From contig OY735219.1 in NCBI GenBank assembly GCA_963457665.1, positions 16,503,032-16,567,031 of the forward strand: 64,000 bases of DNA. The letters are read 5' to 3'. The translations under genes were made by a program, and so were the position numbers. Numbering within the stretch: position 1 is the first letter of the stretch; each line of letters starts with the position of its first letter. Source of the DNA: Thysanoteuthis rhombus. Its lineage: Eukaryota; Mollusca; Cephalopoda; Oegopsida; Thysanoteuthidae. The notes under the pieces were generated by a model. The model made no database searches. It was given only the letters and a program-made list of their open reading frames with translations, and was not told the origin of the DNA. This document shows, one piece after another, positions 12,061-21,056 of this stretch.

Positions 12061-14151
12061 AGATTTAAAATAGTCCAAGTTCAGAAAACAAGATAATACT
12101 ATTTTAAAGCTTATATTCTGGTCTCCACAGGCAACGCGAATAGAACAATTGATCTATTTGAAAACTCGATAGATGAAGATTAAATAAATAACTAAAAACG
12201 GGTAACGTTTCTAACTGGGTTAGACTAATTGCCCGTAGGGAGAGATTTGGCGATGAGAGCCGGTGGGAGATGATGTGCTGATGGGAGTCTCATTTCAGGT
12301 GGTGGGAGATAGATATCTTGGGGTGTGACTAAATATTTTACTACATGGCATAAGTGGTTTTCATAAACTGAAAATATTTGATTTTGAAATAAACATTGCG
12401 TGAATAATTTTTTTTTTTTCAAAGTTATTAAAATATTTTTAGCAAATGTAGTTTAGAGTTGTTGAGATCCAAAAGCAAGAACGGAAGAATCAGTTTTTGT
12501 GATTCAATAAAATAATCAAACATGTTTTATTTCGCTTCCGGATATATTAGTCACAAACTAGAGGGCAGGGCCCGTACCCAAGTAAAAGATCATGTTGATA
12601 CAATTTATTGTAAAATATAGCCACAAACTAAATTATATATCTCCTACCACAAGAACTACTCAGTCCCATCGATACATCATCTCCATCGGCCCCCTTCAGC
12701 AATAATTCGAACCCACTGTGAGATTCTGGACGTGGGGTCAGGCCCCACAAGGGGGCAATTTCAAATACGAGTGTGAAAAGCATTTCTGTGATTGAAAAGA
12801 GGCTAACTTACCGATTCCTAGTTAAACTGAAAATGTTAGTAAGTGCCATAAAGTTTATATACCAGTATTATTATTTTTTTTTTTTTACGAAGAATTAGTT
12901 TACCTACCAGGAGCACTCGAAGTTAGACTTTCTACTTAGAAGTATACGAAATGTGGTTCTTTTTACTACATCACATATAATTAAATTACATTTTTTCATA
13001 GTAAGAGGAACCTCCCCCTTTTTGCTTTTGTGGTGGGGCAGGGAACAAAAAAAAAAGAAAGTCTGATCTGATCCCTCGAGGCTTCTCAATTTTCGTCCCT
13101 TCCATATCAAATTTTTGAGGTTCAAGTGTAAATTTGAAATACGTATTAAACTACAGTTTTTAAGATCTGAATCAGGGGCACACTAAATTTTAAGATGTTT
13201 TTAGAAGTGAGTTGTGAAGTCGAGGGTTTGAAACGAATCAAATGTAGAGTGGTGCGATTTTTCTATTAGTGTCCGTAACTATGGACTCTTCCAATAAGGA
13301 AAATTTTACTGATAAAAATATCACTCATCCATTATTTGAATTGAAACAAAGGACTTTCCTCTTAGACAAGATGTGCTAATTTATTAAATGAATTTCATAC
13401 ATTTACACTTTCAACAGCTTTGAAGTAGTGAAGTTAGAAAATGTAGAGAAACTGCTCCAACTCCACAGGGGGAGATATTTTTCTTTTCTTTAAAAATTTA
13501 ATAGAAATCCACGATTTTCTACAAGTGAATGACTATTTAGTATCTATGACAGAACCCAGAAATAGTAAGACCTTTTTATTCAGCATCTTGTTAATCCAAT
13601 TTTTTTTTTGAAAAAAAGAAATATGCCATTTATTTAATCACGAAGTTGAAATAAAAACGGGATGGTCAACTAAGCTCTCATCATGTGAATTGGTTTTAGG
13701 GTAGTCTGTTCTTGTTTAAGTATAAAGGGTTAGCTAAGAAGGGAGCAAGAACAAATCCGAAAGAAAGAAATAGAAAATATACGAACAAGATGATTACGTT
13801 GAATTTTCATCGGTGTTTTTTTTTTGGTATAATACAGATATTTCTGGAAAAAACATGCAACAAAAGAGAAAGTTGCTCCTGTGAAGTAAGTCAATGTGGT
13901 TGTTAAAACTTTTCACGTGTTTTGTGGTAGTTTTTCTGTTATACCCGAGTGTTCCTTATTTAATTCAAAACCAAATAATACTTCCGAGGATATGAGAATT
14001 ACAATGATTTTTCTACCTTTTAATTTCAAAATTTTAGATATAAAACACAAGAAAACAACTCAAACGAACGAAAAATAAAAGAAAAAAAATCAGCAGGGAA
14101 AGCCCGTAAGAGAAAATTTTGTACCGCTGATCTATTCAAGCGAAAATAATG
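12061..14151 (-). other. Probable LMAN2 intron 1 (start)
   Basis: If the exon at 14158-14329 is coding exon 1 of LMAN2, this stretch follows its splice donor. It contains a tRNA-like box B on the minus strand near 12700 (GGGTTCGAATTAT), a small palindrome at 12733-12749 (GTGGGG-TCA-GGCCCCAC) and no exon that I can support. Confidence 0.35.
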
Positions 14152-14157
14152 ACTTAC

Positions 14158-14329
14158 TTTGATAAGGCTTGACGAGACTGTGTTCTCTTTTTAAATAATC
14201 TTGTGTATTCCATTCTCCAAAAACAGTCGAAAAGATAGAAATTAACAAAAGGTGCAAAAAGCACCCGACAAACGTGACCATAGAAGCCATGACACTTTCG
14301 GCAACTCGGTGTAATTCGTTACCCAGCAT
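14158..14329 (-). CDS. LMAN2: LMAN2/VIP36-type cargo lectin, first coding exon
   Basis: This is the first coding exon of a legume-lectin-fold cargo receptor of the LMAN2 (VIP36)/LMAN2L family, type I membrane lectins that bind high-mannose glycoproteins and cycle between ER and Golgi. The predicted peptide has a hydrophobic signal sequence (rich in Leu, Ile, Phe and Val) ending near Phe-Gly. The mature N-terminus then contains DYLKREHSLVKPYQ, nearly identical to the conserved HLKREHSLIKPYQ of vertebrate VIP36. The exon stops right after that motif at a strong donor (GTAAGT at 14157-14152), leaving phase 1. In-frame ATGs are at 14329 and 14290. The second has the better context (GTCATGG) and gives a normal signal peptide, so I prefer it. 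The carbohydrate-recognition domain and membrane anchor should lie on exons further left; I found none in this window. The assignment rests on one short motif, so a close paralogue (LMAN2L) is possible. Confidence 0.75.
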
Positions 14330-14400
14330 GCAATGCACTTCCGGCTGAACGGATTACCTTTTTTGTAGTTGTTACTTGTCCCTCTAACGCTTTGTTTCTT
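14325..14400 (-). promoter_or_regulatory. TATA-less promoter of the LMAN2-like gene
   Basis: Just upstream of the exon, the minus strand has CCGGAAGTG at 14344-14336, a consensus ETS site, followed by GCATGCTGGGTAA. No TATA box is seen. ETS sites at the start are typical of housekeeping promoters, which fits a secretory-pathway lectin. The exact transcription start is inferred. Confidence 0.45.
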
Positions 14401-14549
14401 ACATGGTAATGGTAACATATCTTACAGAACGCTAGCTTTTTATATAATAATTCTTGATAATCCCCGTGAATTTTTTCCCACCGCTATCCGAAAGTAGAGC
14501 ATTCCTAAATGGCATAGAGTGAAAAAGCAATTAAATAACCTTTTAATTT

Positions 14550-14880
14550 GTCTGGGAAAAATGTTTGAGCGTCCACAGGCCCCCCAAATGGTTAGGTGGG
14601 TACGTTAGAGTTACTGGAGGTTGGGGTGCTGGGAGGTACAGGACACTTGGGTGATGAAGACAGAGGAAGAGGGGATGCGCTGCCTCTAACATTGCTTGCT
14701 GCAAAATAAAATCTGAGTGCTATTTTCATTTTTCACCTCTTTCCGAAAGAGAGTGGCATAAACCAAACTTTCGGTGGAAGAGTCCATTATTTTGAATTTT
14801 ATCAGCAAAATTCTTCAAATTGAGGAGTCCATGGTTTCAGACAGAGAACTTAGAAAAACACACTTCATCATACTAGTATG
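14550..14880 (+). repeat. Family B dispersed repeat, copy 1
   Basis: Shares ordered words with 51245-51720: TTGAGCGT, GGTACAG, CTCTTTCCGAAA, AGTGGC, GGAAGAGTCCAT and AGAGAAC..AGAAAA. This indicates a dispersed element of about 330-470 bp inserted just upstream of the LMAN2-like promoter. No coding frame is evident. Confidence 0.6.
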
Positions 14881-14931
14881 TATACATGGGTAGATCAATA
14901 ATTCCGTAGCCAAATGATAAAAAAAGAAGCA

Positions 14932-14957
14932 TTTATTTTACACAACAAATATTTATT
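14932..14957 (-). terminator. Candidate poly(A) signals of the gene ending at 15087
   Basis: AATAAA occurs twice on the minus strand (14957-14952 and 14937-14932), about 130-155 bases downstream of the stop at 15087-15089. In AT-rich DNA this word is common, so it supports the terminal exon only weakly. Confidence 0.4.
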
Positions 14958-15086
14958 GTTCATCAGAATTTTCTTCATTAACTATATAACTGTGCAGAGC
15001 AATGGACTTATTGATCCCCCTTTTATGTATACATTCACCTATGAATATATACTAGCAAGGATTCCCGATATGGACCATTGATCAAA

Positions 15087-15245
15087 TTACTTCTTGCACT
15101 CACAATCTCGCATTGAGTTAGGCATTATCTCCTTATTAATGTTCTCAAATTTGAGCCTTGTTATCACCTGTCCATGCCGGGATTCCCTGCAAATACTTTT
15201 ATGTAAATCTTTGCTGTCAGCGTGCAGCAGGAATCCTGGCTTCAC
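15087..15245 (-). CDS. Terminal coding exon of an unidentified gene
   Basis: A strong acceptor on the minus strand (TGTCTCCCTCAG at 15257-15246) opens a 52-codon frame ending in TAA at 15089-15087. The peptide is mixed and protein-like, with KPGFLLHADSKDLHK near its start and a C-terminus that ends MRDCECKK. The final Cys-x-Cys and one earlier Cys (about 30 residues before) recall the C-termini of cystine-knot growth factors, but I cannot align it to a specific family and do not name it. The frame starts in phase 0. A possible preceding exon is 16311-16273 (13 codons, donor GTAAGC, phase 0), but its acceptor is poor. The gene lies head-to-tail upstream of the LMAN2-like gene, whose ETS promoter is about 0.7 kb beyond this stop. 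Codon mix and splice context favour a real exon over chance, without proof. Confidence 0.5.
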   Translation of the reverse strand: MKPGFLLHADSKDLHKSICRESRHGQVITRLKFENINKEIMPNSMRDCECKK

Positions 15246-15661
15246 CTGAGGGAGACATAATCACACACTTGACAATGCAGAAATGGAACATTTTCTTTAA
15301 TATTTGTCTTCTTACATAATGTAACCATGTGGGCGGGGTTGGATGGAGCCAAAAAATGGATTAAGTATACAAACTAAGTTGTATGATTGAATCTTGGCAT
15401 GGGTGTCACATACCCTTGGTCAGGTTCGCACAGACTACCTACATAGGCCCCTACACACACTGGTCAACATACTTTCCAAATCATCAAAATGTTTGAAAGT
15501 GGAAGTTTTGGTTTGAGATTCTGTTAATATGAAATTTATTAAAAAAAAATTTCAGCCATAATCAAAATCAACTATGGATGCAGAAAATGGCAAAAATGAA
15601 GTGACTTGATTGAAATCATACAAATGACTAGTTGCATTAAATAAGGATTGTAAATTGTTGA
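15246..15661. other. No gene recognised
   Basis: Unique-looking AT-rich sequence between the terminal exon and the hairpin. On the minus strand it would be intronic to the gene ending at 15087. Confidence 0.35.
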
Positions 15662-15748
15662 TTTCCACACACCCACTCACTTCATGTAAAAAACGGTACA
15701 TAATTTTTCTATGCCGTTTTTAACATCAAGTAAGTGTGTGTGTGGAAA
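15662..15748. repeat. 37-bp-arm inverted repeat (hairpin)
   Basis: Left arm 15662-15698 begins TTTCCACACACCCACTCACT. Right arm 15712-15748 is its near-perfect reverse complement (about five mismatches over 37), with a 13-base loop. It could be a decayed MITE or a structured RNA such as a microRNA-like precursor. Sequence alone does not decide. Confidence 0.7.
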
Positions 15749-16339
15749 ATTTGTAAAAAGAAAACAGAAGTTAATACATGAATTATATTATTATTGCTTT
15801 GAATATCATTCGGTGCGATTGTAGCTTTTGGCCTTTTCTGTATCTGTGGTTAATTTCGACAGTGCTTAAAATCTTTGTATTCACAGAATGAAGACTTTCT
15901 TGATATTTTTTTGCAAAAATGGAAGTACCTGAAAGGAACTAATGGAAGTGACTAAATTCTTTGAAGGTATACTTCTGTATGATGGACAGAAAGTAACTGC
16001 CCAGTTTAGCATTGTAGTTCCAATGTAAATGTAACTCTACCCTAAAGGCTTGAAAAATTCTCTAAATACTGAATCTGACCTTCAGTTCTGTCTGAAATTT
16101 CCAATTTTTGAGAAAATTATTGTGTGCAAAAGTTTCCAGTAAGAGTAATTTTTAGAAAAATTTGTTTTTAATCAAATATTGGAAAGAATTGAATAGCAAT
16201 AATTTTTGCAAAAATACTTTTGCAAGAGACAGCTATTTGGGATCTGTTCATATATGACAGACGATAGCTTACCATTGCTGATAAAATAACATCTGGAATG
16301 TGGCTAAAAATCTGATTGCACTTATTAAGAGGTCTTCAT

Positions 16340-16400
16340 GGGGTAGAGTGTCTGCCTAATACCAGGTTGGTTACACGTCCCATGCTAAGTACGCTCACAG
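16340..16400 (+). repeat. Possible tRNA-derived SINE head
   Basis: GGGGTAGAGTGTCTGCC followed by GGTTGGTTACACGTCC resembles degenerate A and B boxes. No second copy was found, so support is weak. Confidence 0.25.
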
Positions 16401-16724
16401 AAAAATTTTAATATTTCTTTGCTTCTACTTTGATCATGTGTGCATTCAAACATACTAACAGACAGCCAAACTTATATATCTATGTAAAATATAAAAGACA
16501 TTGATACATGGCTATATGAATAAATTTATTTTTATCAATTATTTTCTCTCAACTGCAATTTTGCCATATATTATAGCATCATCAGGAGTTGAGTTATTTA
16601 TGTACATATATATGTGTAAGTAATTAACTTGACCTTGAATTAATCTTTAAAGGTCTGTATTACCTATCCACTGTTCATCCTGTGCACAAAGTTTTCAGTG
16701 GGGATCAAGTGACAGCAAGTCCCC

Positions 16725-16855
16725 TCCATACTCCATTATTAGAAACTGTCAACCAAAACTGTCACCAAAATTGTCAACATAGGTTTCTTCAGTTTTCAAG
16801 TTGGTCTGGCTGGCTGGCTACATATGTTTTACATGATAGGTCCATGTGAGGCAAA
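16725..16855 (+). repeat. Family A, copy 2 (5' half)
   Basis: Matches the first third of the family: GTCAACATAGGTTTCTTCAG, TTTTCAAGTTGGTCTGGC, GGCTGGCTACATATG. It stops where the 17745 copy begins, so the two may be halves of one split element. Confidence 0.65.
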
Positions 16856-17483
16856 GGGTCAGCAATTCGAAATTGATATTATATGTAGAAAATAAGTGTG
16901 AGTGCACCAATGATAAAATGGGTGCGTGTATTATTCTATTCCCATCCCTTTCCCATGAGAAGATGAAAGGAGCTAAGGGTCGAGAGCAGCTGACCTCTTC
17001 CCCCAAAAAGCTGCCCAATGAAAGGATGAATTAGAGATTAATTTTTACAGAGGTGATAAGATACCTGAAAAAGTGTGTGAACTTATATGCATTTGTGTCT
17101 ACCTTATGAGTGATGCATAGATTGATATATGTAAAAGCATGTGTGAATGGATAAACTGAACGATTTAGAGAGAGAGCATGAGATAGGAATAGTACGCATT
17201 TAGAGAGAGATAAGTCAGATTTTAGAGTAACAAGTTGGGGTGGATAGCAGTTAGCCTTTGGCCCCTTGGGGTCTAGCAAGAGAGCTTATGTCAATTAGAT
17301 TTTTGTACATCATTTGTCTAAAATGCAAAATGGAAAATGTAGAGTTTTAGATGTAGGAATCTTCAGTGCTGTTTCAAGAGTTGTACCATCAAAAGAGAGA
17401 CATGACAAAATAGAACAGTCTTTAGTTTACCATTATAAATAGACAAAGGTTTTTAATTTATAACAAGTTGCGTTTTTCCACAG
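16856..17483. other. No gene recognised
   Basis: GA-rich stretches (17160-17215) and otherwise unremarkable sequence, lying between the two family A halves. Confidence 0.35.
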
Positions 17484-17560
17484 ATGCAGCATTTTTCCTT
17501 TTCGCAGAGACATCATCATGTTTCCCTGCAAACCGAATCTAAAATCACAATGGGCTTTCT
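17484..17560 (+). CDS. Candidate internal exon, unknown gene
   Basis: Flanked by a good acceptor (GCGTTTTTCCACAG) and a GTAAGA donor, 77 nt long. Two frames are open. One begins with ATG directly at the acceptor and ends in phase 2. The other starts with the last base of a split codon, contains MFPCKPNLKSQWAF and ends in phase 1. The phase 1 reading joins in frame to the exon at 19698 and also to the exon at 32400. I recognise no domain, and no exon further upstream could be supported. The exon lies inside the 0.9-kb block between two family A halves, so it could belong to an inserted element. Confidence 0.3.
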
Positions 17561-17744
17561 GTAAGATTTCATTGAGGGTGTCAGTGTAAATATCCTATGT
17601 CCACATCAAGAAACCATGCAGCTGACATTAGGGGATATGGTAGCCAGCCCCTGTGAGAAAGGATTCAGGTGAGAAGTCCCCTACCATTGTCCACGCGGTT
17701 ATACACCATACATTCAATTATAAAACTATTTGACAAGCTTTTCA

Positions 17745-18105
17745 GATGCGTATCACGTATACAGGCCACGCCAATGAAGCAAGAGGGCTGAAAACGTAAA
17801 CATTCACTCATTATCATGCCCAGAAAAACGTCTCTTTTTGTTTTTTGACCCCCCACCCCATAGGTTTTTTAGCAAAAGGTTCAATTTGGAATGTAATTTT
17901 GTGCTAAATTGATCCCTTACTTCATGCATTCACAGTTGTTTTTTGAAAATTCAAACTCCGTTTAGTGATCACTGCCCAACAATAAGCAAGAGAAGTAACT
18001 AATTCATTGATTACCCCGTTTTCCAGTTTTTCTAATTGATCACCCCTGGCCTGGTATGCTGTCAACAGACATTGGCCATCTGACTGTTTCTATTGAGTGA
18101 CATTT
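17745..18105 (+). repeat. Family A, copy 3 (3' two-thirds)
   Basis: Begins TATCACGTATACAGGCC and continues through AGAGGGCTGAAAACG, GCTAAATTGATCCCTTACT, GTGATCACTGCCC, AAGCAAGAGAAGTAACTA, to TTTCTATTGAGTGA, matching copies 1, 6 and 8 in order. Confidence 0.75.
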
Positions 18106-19697
18106 TTTTAAAAATAATTATTGAAGCAAGTGATGCTTTTAACAGAGCCTTTATCGCAGAATGGTCAGGGGGTCAGGCATGGTTTCCTAAGAACAGGACA
18201 TATCATATAGGTGGGTAGGTGTTCTAAGTAAATATCCGATGTGAAAACTTTTTCCACTGCTTTTATTTCAACATCAAATATCAAATTATACCATTGCAAT
18301 GTAATGAACAGAGATGAGGATGAAAGAGGGTGCTTATGATTGAATGTGAGCAAAAAAGGTCTCAACCTTCACTATATCTGTCATTCCTCCATTCATTATT
18401 GCTACCTCACAAGTTTGAAACCTACAAATGAAATCATGGTTGTAGACCATGGGAACATACCTTTGATACTTTTAAATAGGTTTTAATGACAGCTAAATTG
18501 CGTCATGAAGCCATATGCATTCCATTAGGACAGATAGCAAAAGTAATCAATAATGACAGGTATATTAATTTCATTTGCCTTTGCATGGTGTTAGAGTTTA
18601 TATAGATACATTTCATAGGTAATAAATCACTTTCACAAAATGATTTACTTTAATTAGTGAATATTTATGTGAGAATGATATTGATATCTCTGTTGTCAAC
18701 ACCTGTAGAATTTCTATGGGTCCAACTAGTTGAGTAATGGCAATACCTACTATCCTTTTTGCCTATTAATCCAATACTGAAAATATCAAATGTTTTCAGG
18801 AAATGCTTTTCTCTTATGATGTGGAATAGTACTACAGTTTAGTTCCCTCTAAGCCATGTATGTATGTGCGTGTGCGCAAGCTCACATGTTTTGTAGCTTG
18901 TACACAAAGGAAATCAATATGCTCACAGAATGTTTGTTACCTAAATTAATGTAATTCTATTAGTCTGGGTAGAGTTTACAAAGAATGGGTAAATACCAAA
19001 GACAGGAGGGAGAAAAAATAACTGAGTGACTTGAATATTGTACGTTATTCTGTTATTATTCTGTTCAGTTTTGTGTCAAATACTTTGTGACCCCACAAAT
19101 ATAAAGTGTGTCATGTATGATGATTTTTACATTAAGCATCTGGAAAGTTTATCATCTAGTTTTGTAATTGAATGAGTTTTGATTTCACCATTTCCAGCAC
19201 CTTAAATAATGATAATCTGTGAATTGATGGATGTTACTGATTCATTTCAAAATGGCATCACATTAAAATACATAATGCTCATTGATGTTTCATTGAAAGG
19301 AAGAACAAAGAAGTTCAAAGTAGAGAATAAAATCTCAACTCAATGCATTTCTTCATAGAATGCGATTATACTCGTATTATATTAAAACATGCCAATTCTG
19401 TTTTATTAGCCATAAAACATAAGCTGTGCCAAAATTTTCTTGAAACAATTTCAAGCTTAGATTTGCGCAACAAGCATTCAGTGATCTTTTCATCACAGGA
19501 AATAAATTTGCATGACATAAGATTTTTGCACACACTGACAATAAAAAATTAGAAGAAATATTGTCCAACAGTCTTTTAATGAAACTGCAATACTTCAAGA
19601 ATACCTTGAATAGTGCTGTTTTGATCAGTGCAGATTTTGATGTGGTATGTTTAGGGTATTGTTGTACAAATTCATGTAACTAAGATGTTTTTTTCAG
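18106..19697. other. No gene recognised
   Basis: AT-rich sequence with no conserved frame or clear repeat seen by eye. Confidence 0.35.
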
Positions 19698-19798
19698 GTC
19701 AACGAGTCTTCTCGGATGAGCCTGACACATACCTCCATCACAGCAGGGAGATCTTCTGGAAGACATCCAACAATTATGTGTCAGGCTGCAAACATTGA
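19698..19798 (+). CDS. Candidate exon (terminal reading ends at 19798)
   Basis: A strong acceptor (ATGTTTTTTTCAG) precedes a segment open in two plus-strand frames. In the frame starting in phase 1 the peptide includes DEPDTYLHHSREIFWK and ends ...SGCKH at TGA 19796-19798; AATAAA follows at 19904-19909, so this could be a last exon. In the phase 0 frame the segment stays open to a weaker donor (AAAG/GTTTGA near 19825). The terminal reading joins in frame to 17484-17560. The product is unidentified and the choice of frame is unresolved. Confidence 0.35.
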
Positions 19799-20149
19799 TC
19801 CTCCCTTGCTCACATATTCAAAGGTTTGAATGAGTTTTGTTTGCAATGGAACACAATAGACTTATTGTTACTAAAGTTCAGCAAACCATTTGAGTTTAGC
19901 TAAAATAAAATTATCGATAGATTTAAAATTGTTCACTGAATCCAAATACCATTGTTTTCTAGGAATAAAGGGTGAAGTCAAAGCAAATAAAAACCTATTC
20001 ATCACAGAATATGATTCATTGGTATCACTCACTCAATGTTCTCTTTTATCTGGTAGTTAAGGATGCACTTTTAAGGAAGAATGTTTTCTTCCTCCATGTA
20101 CAAATCTTTATCACTTACGTTGCTGCAAAAGCTTATTTACACAGATCTG

Positions 20150-20240
20150 CTGAAAGATATATTGATATAGTTTCAATCAATAAATAGTGTTTTGATGTGT
20201 TACCAGTAGCACTCCATTTCAATGAGGAATCTGTCTGGAA
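20150..20240 (+). repeat. Repeat C, copy 1
   Basis: The word GTTTCAATCAATAAATAGT and the following TTACCAGTAGCACTCCATTT and AATGAGGAATCTGTCTGG recur at 25580-25665 with few changes. A dispersed repeat of unknown class; a further fragment with GGGGAATCTGCCTG lies near 20707. Confidence 0.6.
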
Positions 20241-20308
20241 CCATTTACTGTGTCACTATATATGTTAGCGTTATTTATCATCATATATCCTATCATTATA
20301 CTCATTAT

Positions 20309-20350
<42 letters not shown>

Positions 20351-20660
20351 TATCAGGTGTCCACTGCTGGACAGAGACCTTCCCCAGCTTTTTCCATACC
20401 CACAGTGACTGTGCTAACCTTTACCCCATCTCTCATCTCTTGTGTTTGTTCTCCTCCTACTATGTTTGCTGTGCCTTGGACACCAATCCATTAACCTTTT
20501 GCACTTCGAACACATCTCAATTTTTGTTGCTTAATTACTTCTATTATAGTTTTCATCTTGGTCTGCTCTAGGATCTATGTTGATCTTTTTCTATCCCTTG
20601 GAGTTATTCCTAACATTGCTCTTTCCATTGTTCAGAATCATGCAAAGGTCAATGAAAAAA
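20309..20660 (-). mobile_element. RTE-type LINE 3' end
   Basis: A (CAT)n tract at 20309-20351, i.e. an (ATG)n tail on the minus strand, is followed by TGTCCACTGCTGGACAGAGA, characteristic of RTE-like 3' ends. At 20585-20640 the minus strand translates to MERAMLGITPRDRKRST, matching the C-terminal MERAMLG-x-x-x-RDR motif of RTE reverse transcriptases. The element is 5' truncated and frameshifted. Confidence 0.7.
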
Positions 20661-20956
20661 GAGCAATGTGTCATGTATCACTATATCATAAATCTATTCC
20701 AATGAATGGGGAATCTGCCTGCAATTAGAAATTGTTGAGTGAAGAGATTTTTTCCATGCTGTAAACAATAATGCAAATAAAAATACTTCATTTTCACTTA
20801 CTAATATCCTTATTACTCACTAACTTTTGTATAGACAATCAGAACTCTTCTTTCCATCTTCAATGTAGCCGCATGGCCAATTCATTCCACAGCCCTCTTC
20901 AGATGTAAGATTTAAAGTTCATAAAAAAAGAGAGTGTTTCCCATCTTCCCATACAG

Positions 20957-21056
20957 GTATTTCATTTTACACCCAAAGATCAACATAGAATGCATTGTCC
21001 GAAATGTTGTGCCTACATCAAAGATAGGAAGAAGAGTTCAGATAGTCCAAACGTTG
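20957..21056 (+). repeat. Repeat D' with exon-like borders
   Basis: This 100-nt segment has an acceptor (CATCTTCCCATACAG) and a GTGAGT donor and two open frames, so it looks like an exon. However AAAGATAGGAAGAAG...GTTCAGAT.GTCCAAA...TTAATGATT continues past the donor and recurs on the minus strand at 25920-26046. I therefore call it a fragment of a dispersed, formerly coding element rather than a host exon. Confidence 0.45.

Noticed and set aside
19727..19775. Minus-strand exon-like segment with Cys-Cys and a GTATGT donor
   Set aside because: The acceptor is purine-rich and weak, and its phase does not match the terminal exon at 15245; the plus-strand reading has better signals.
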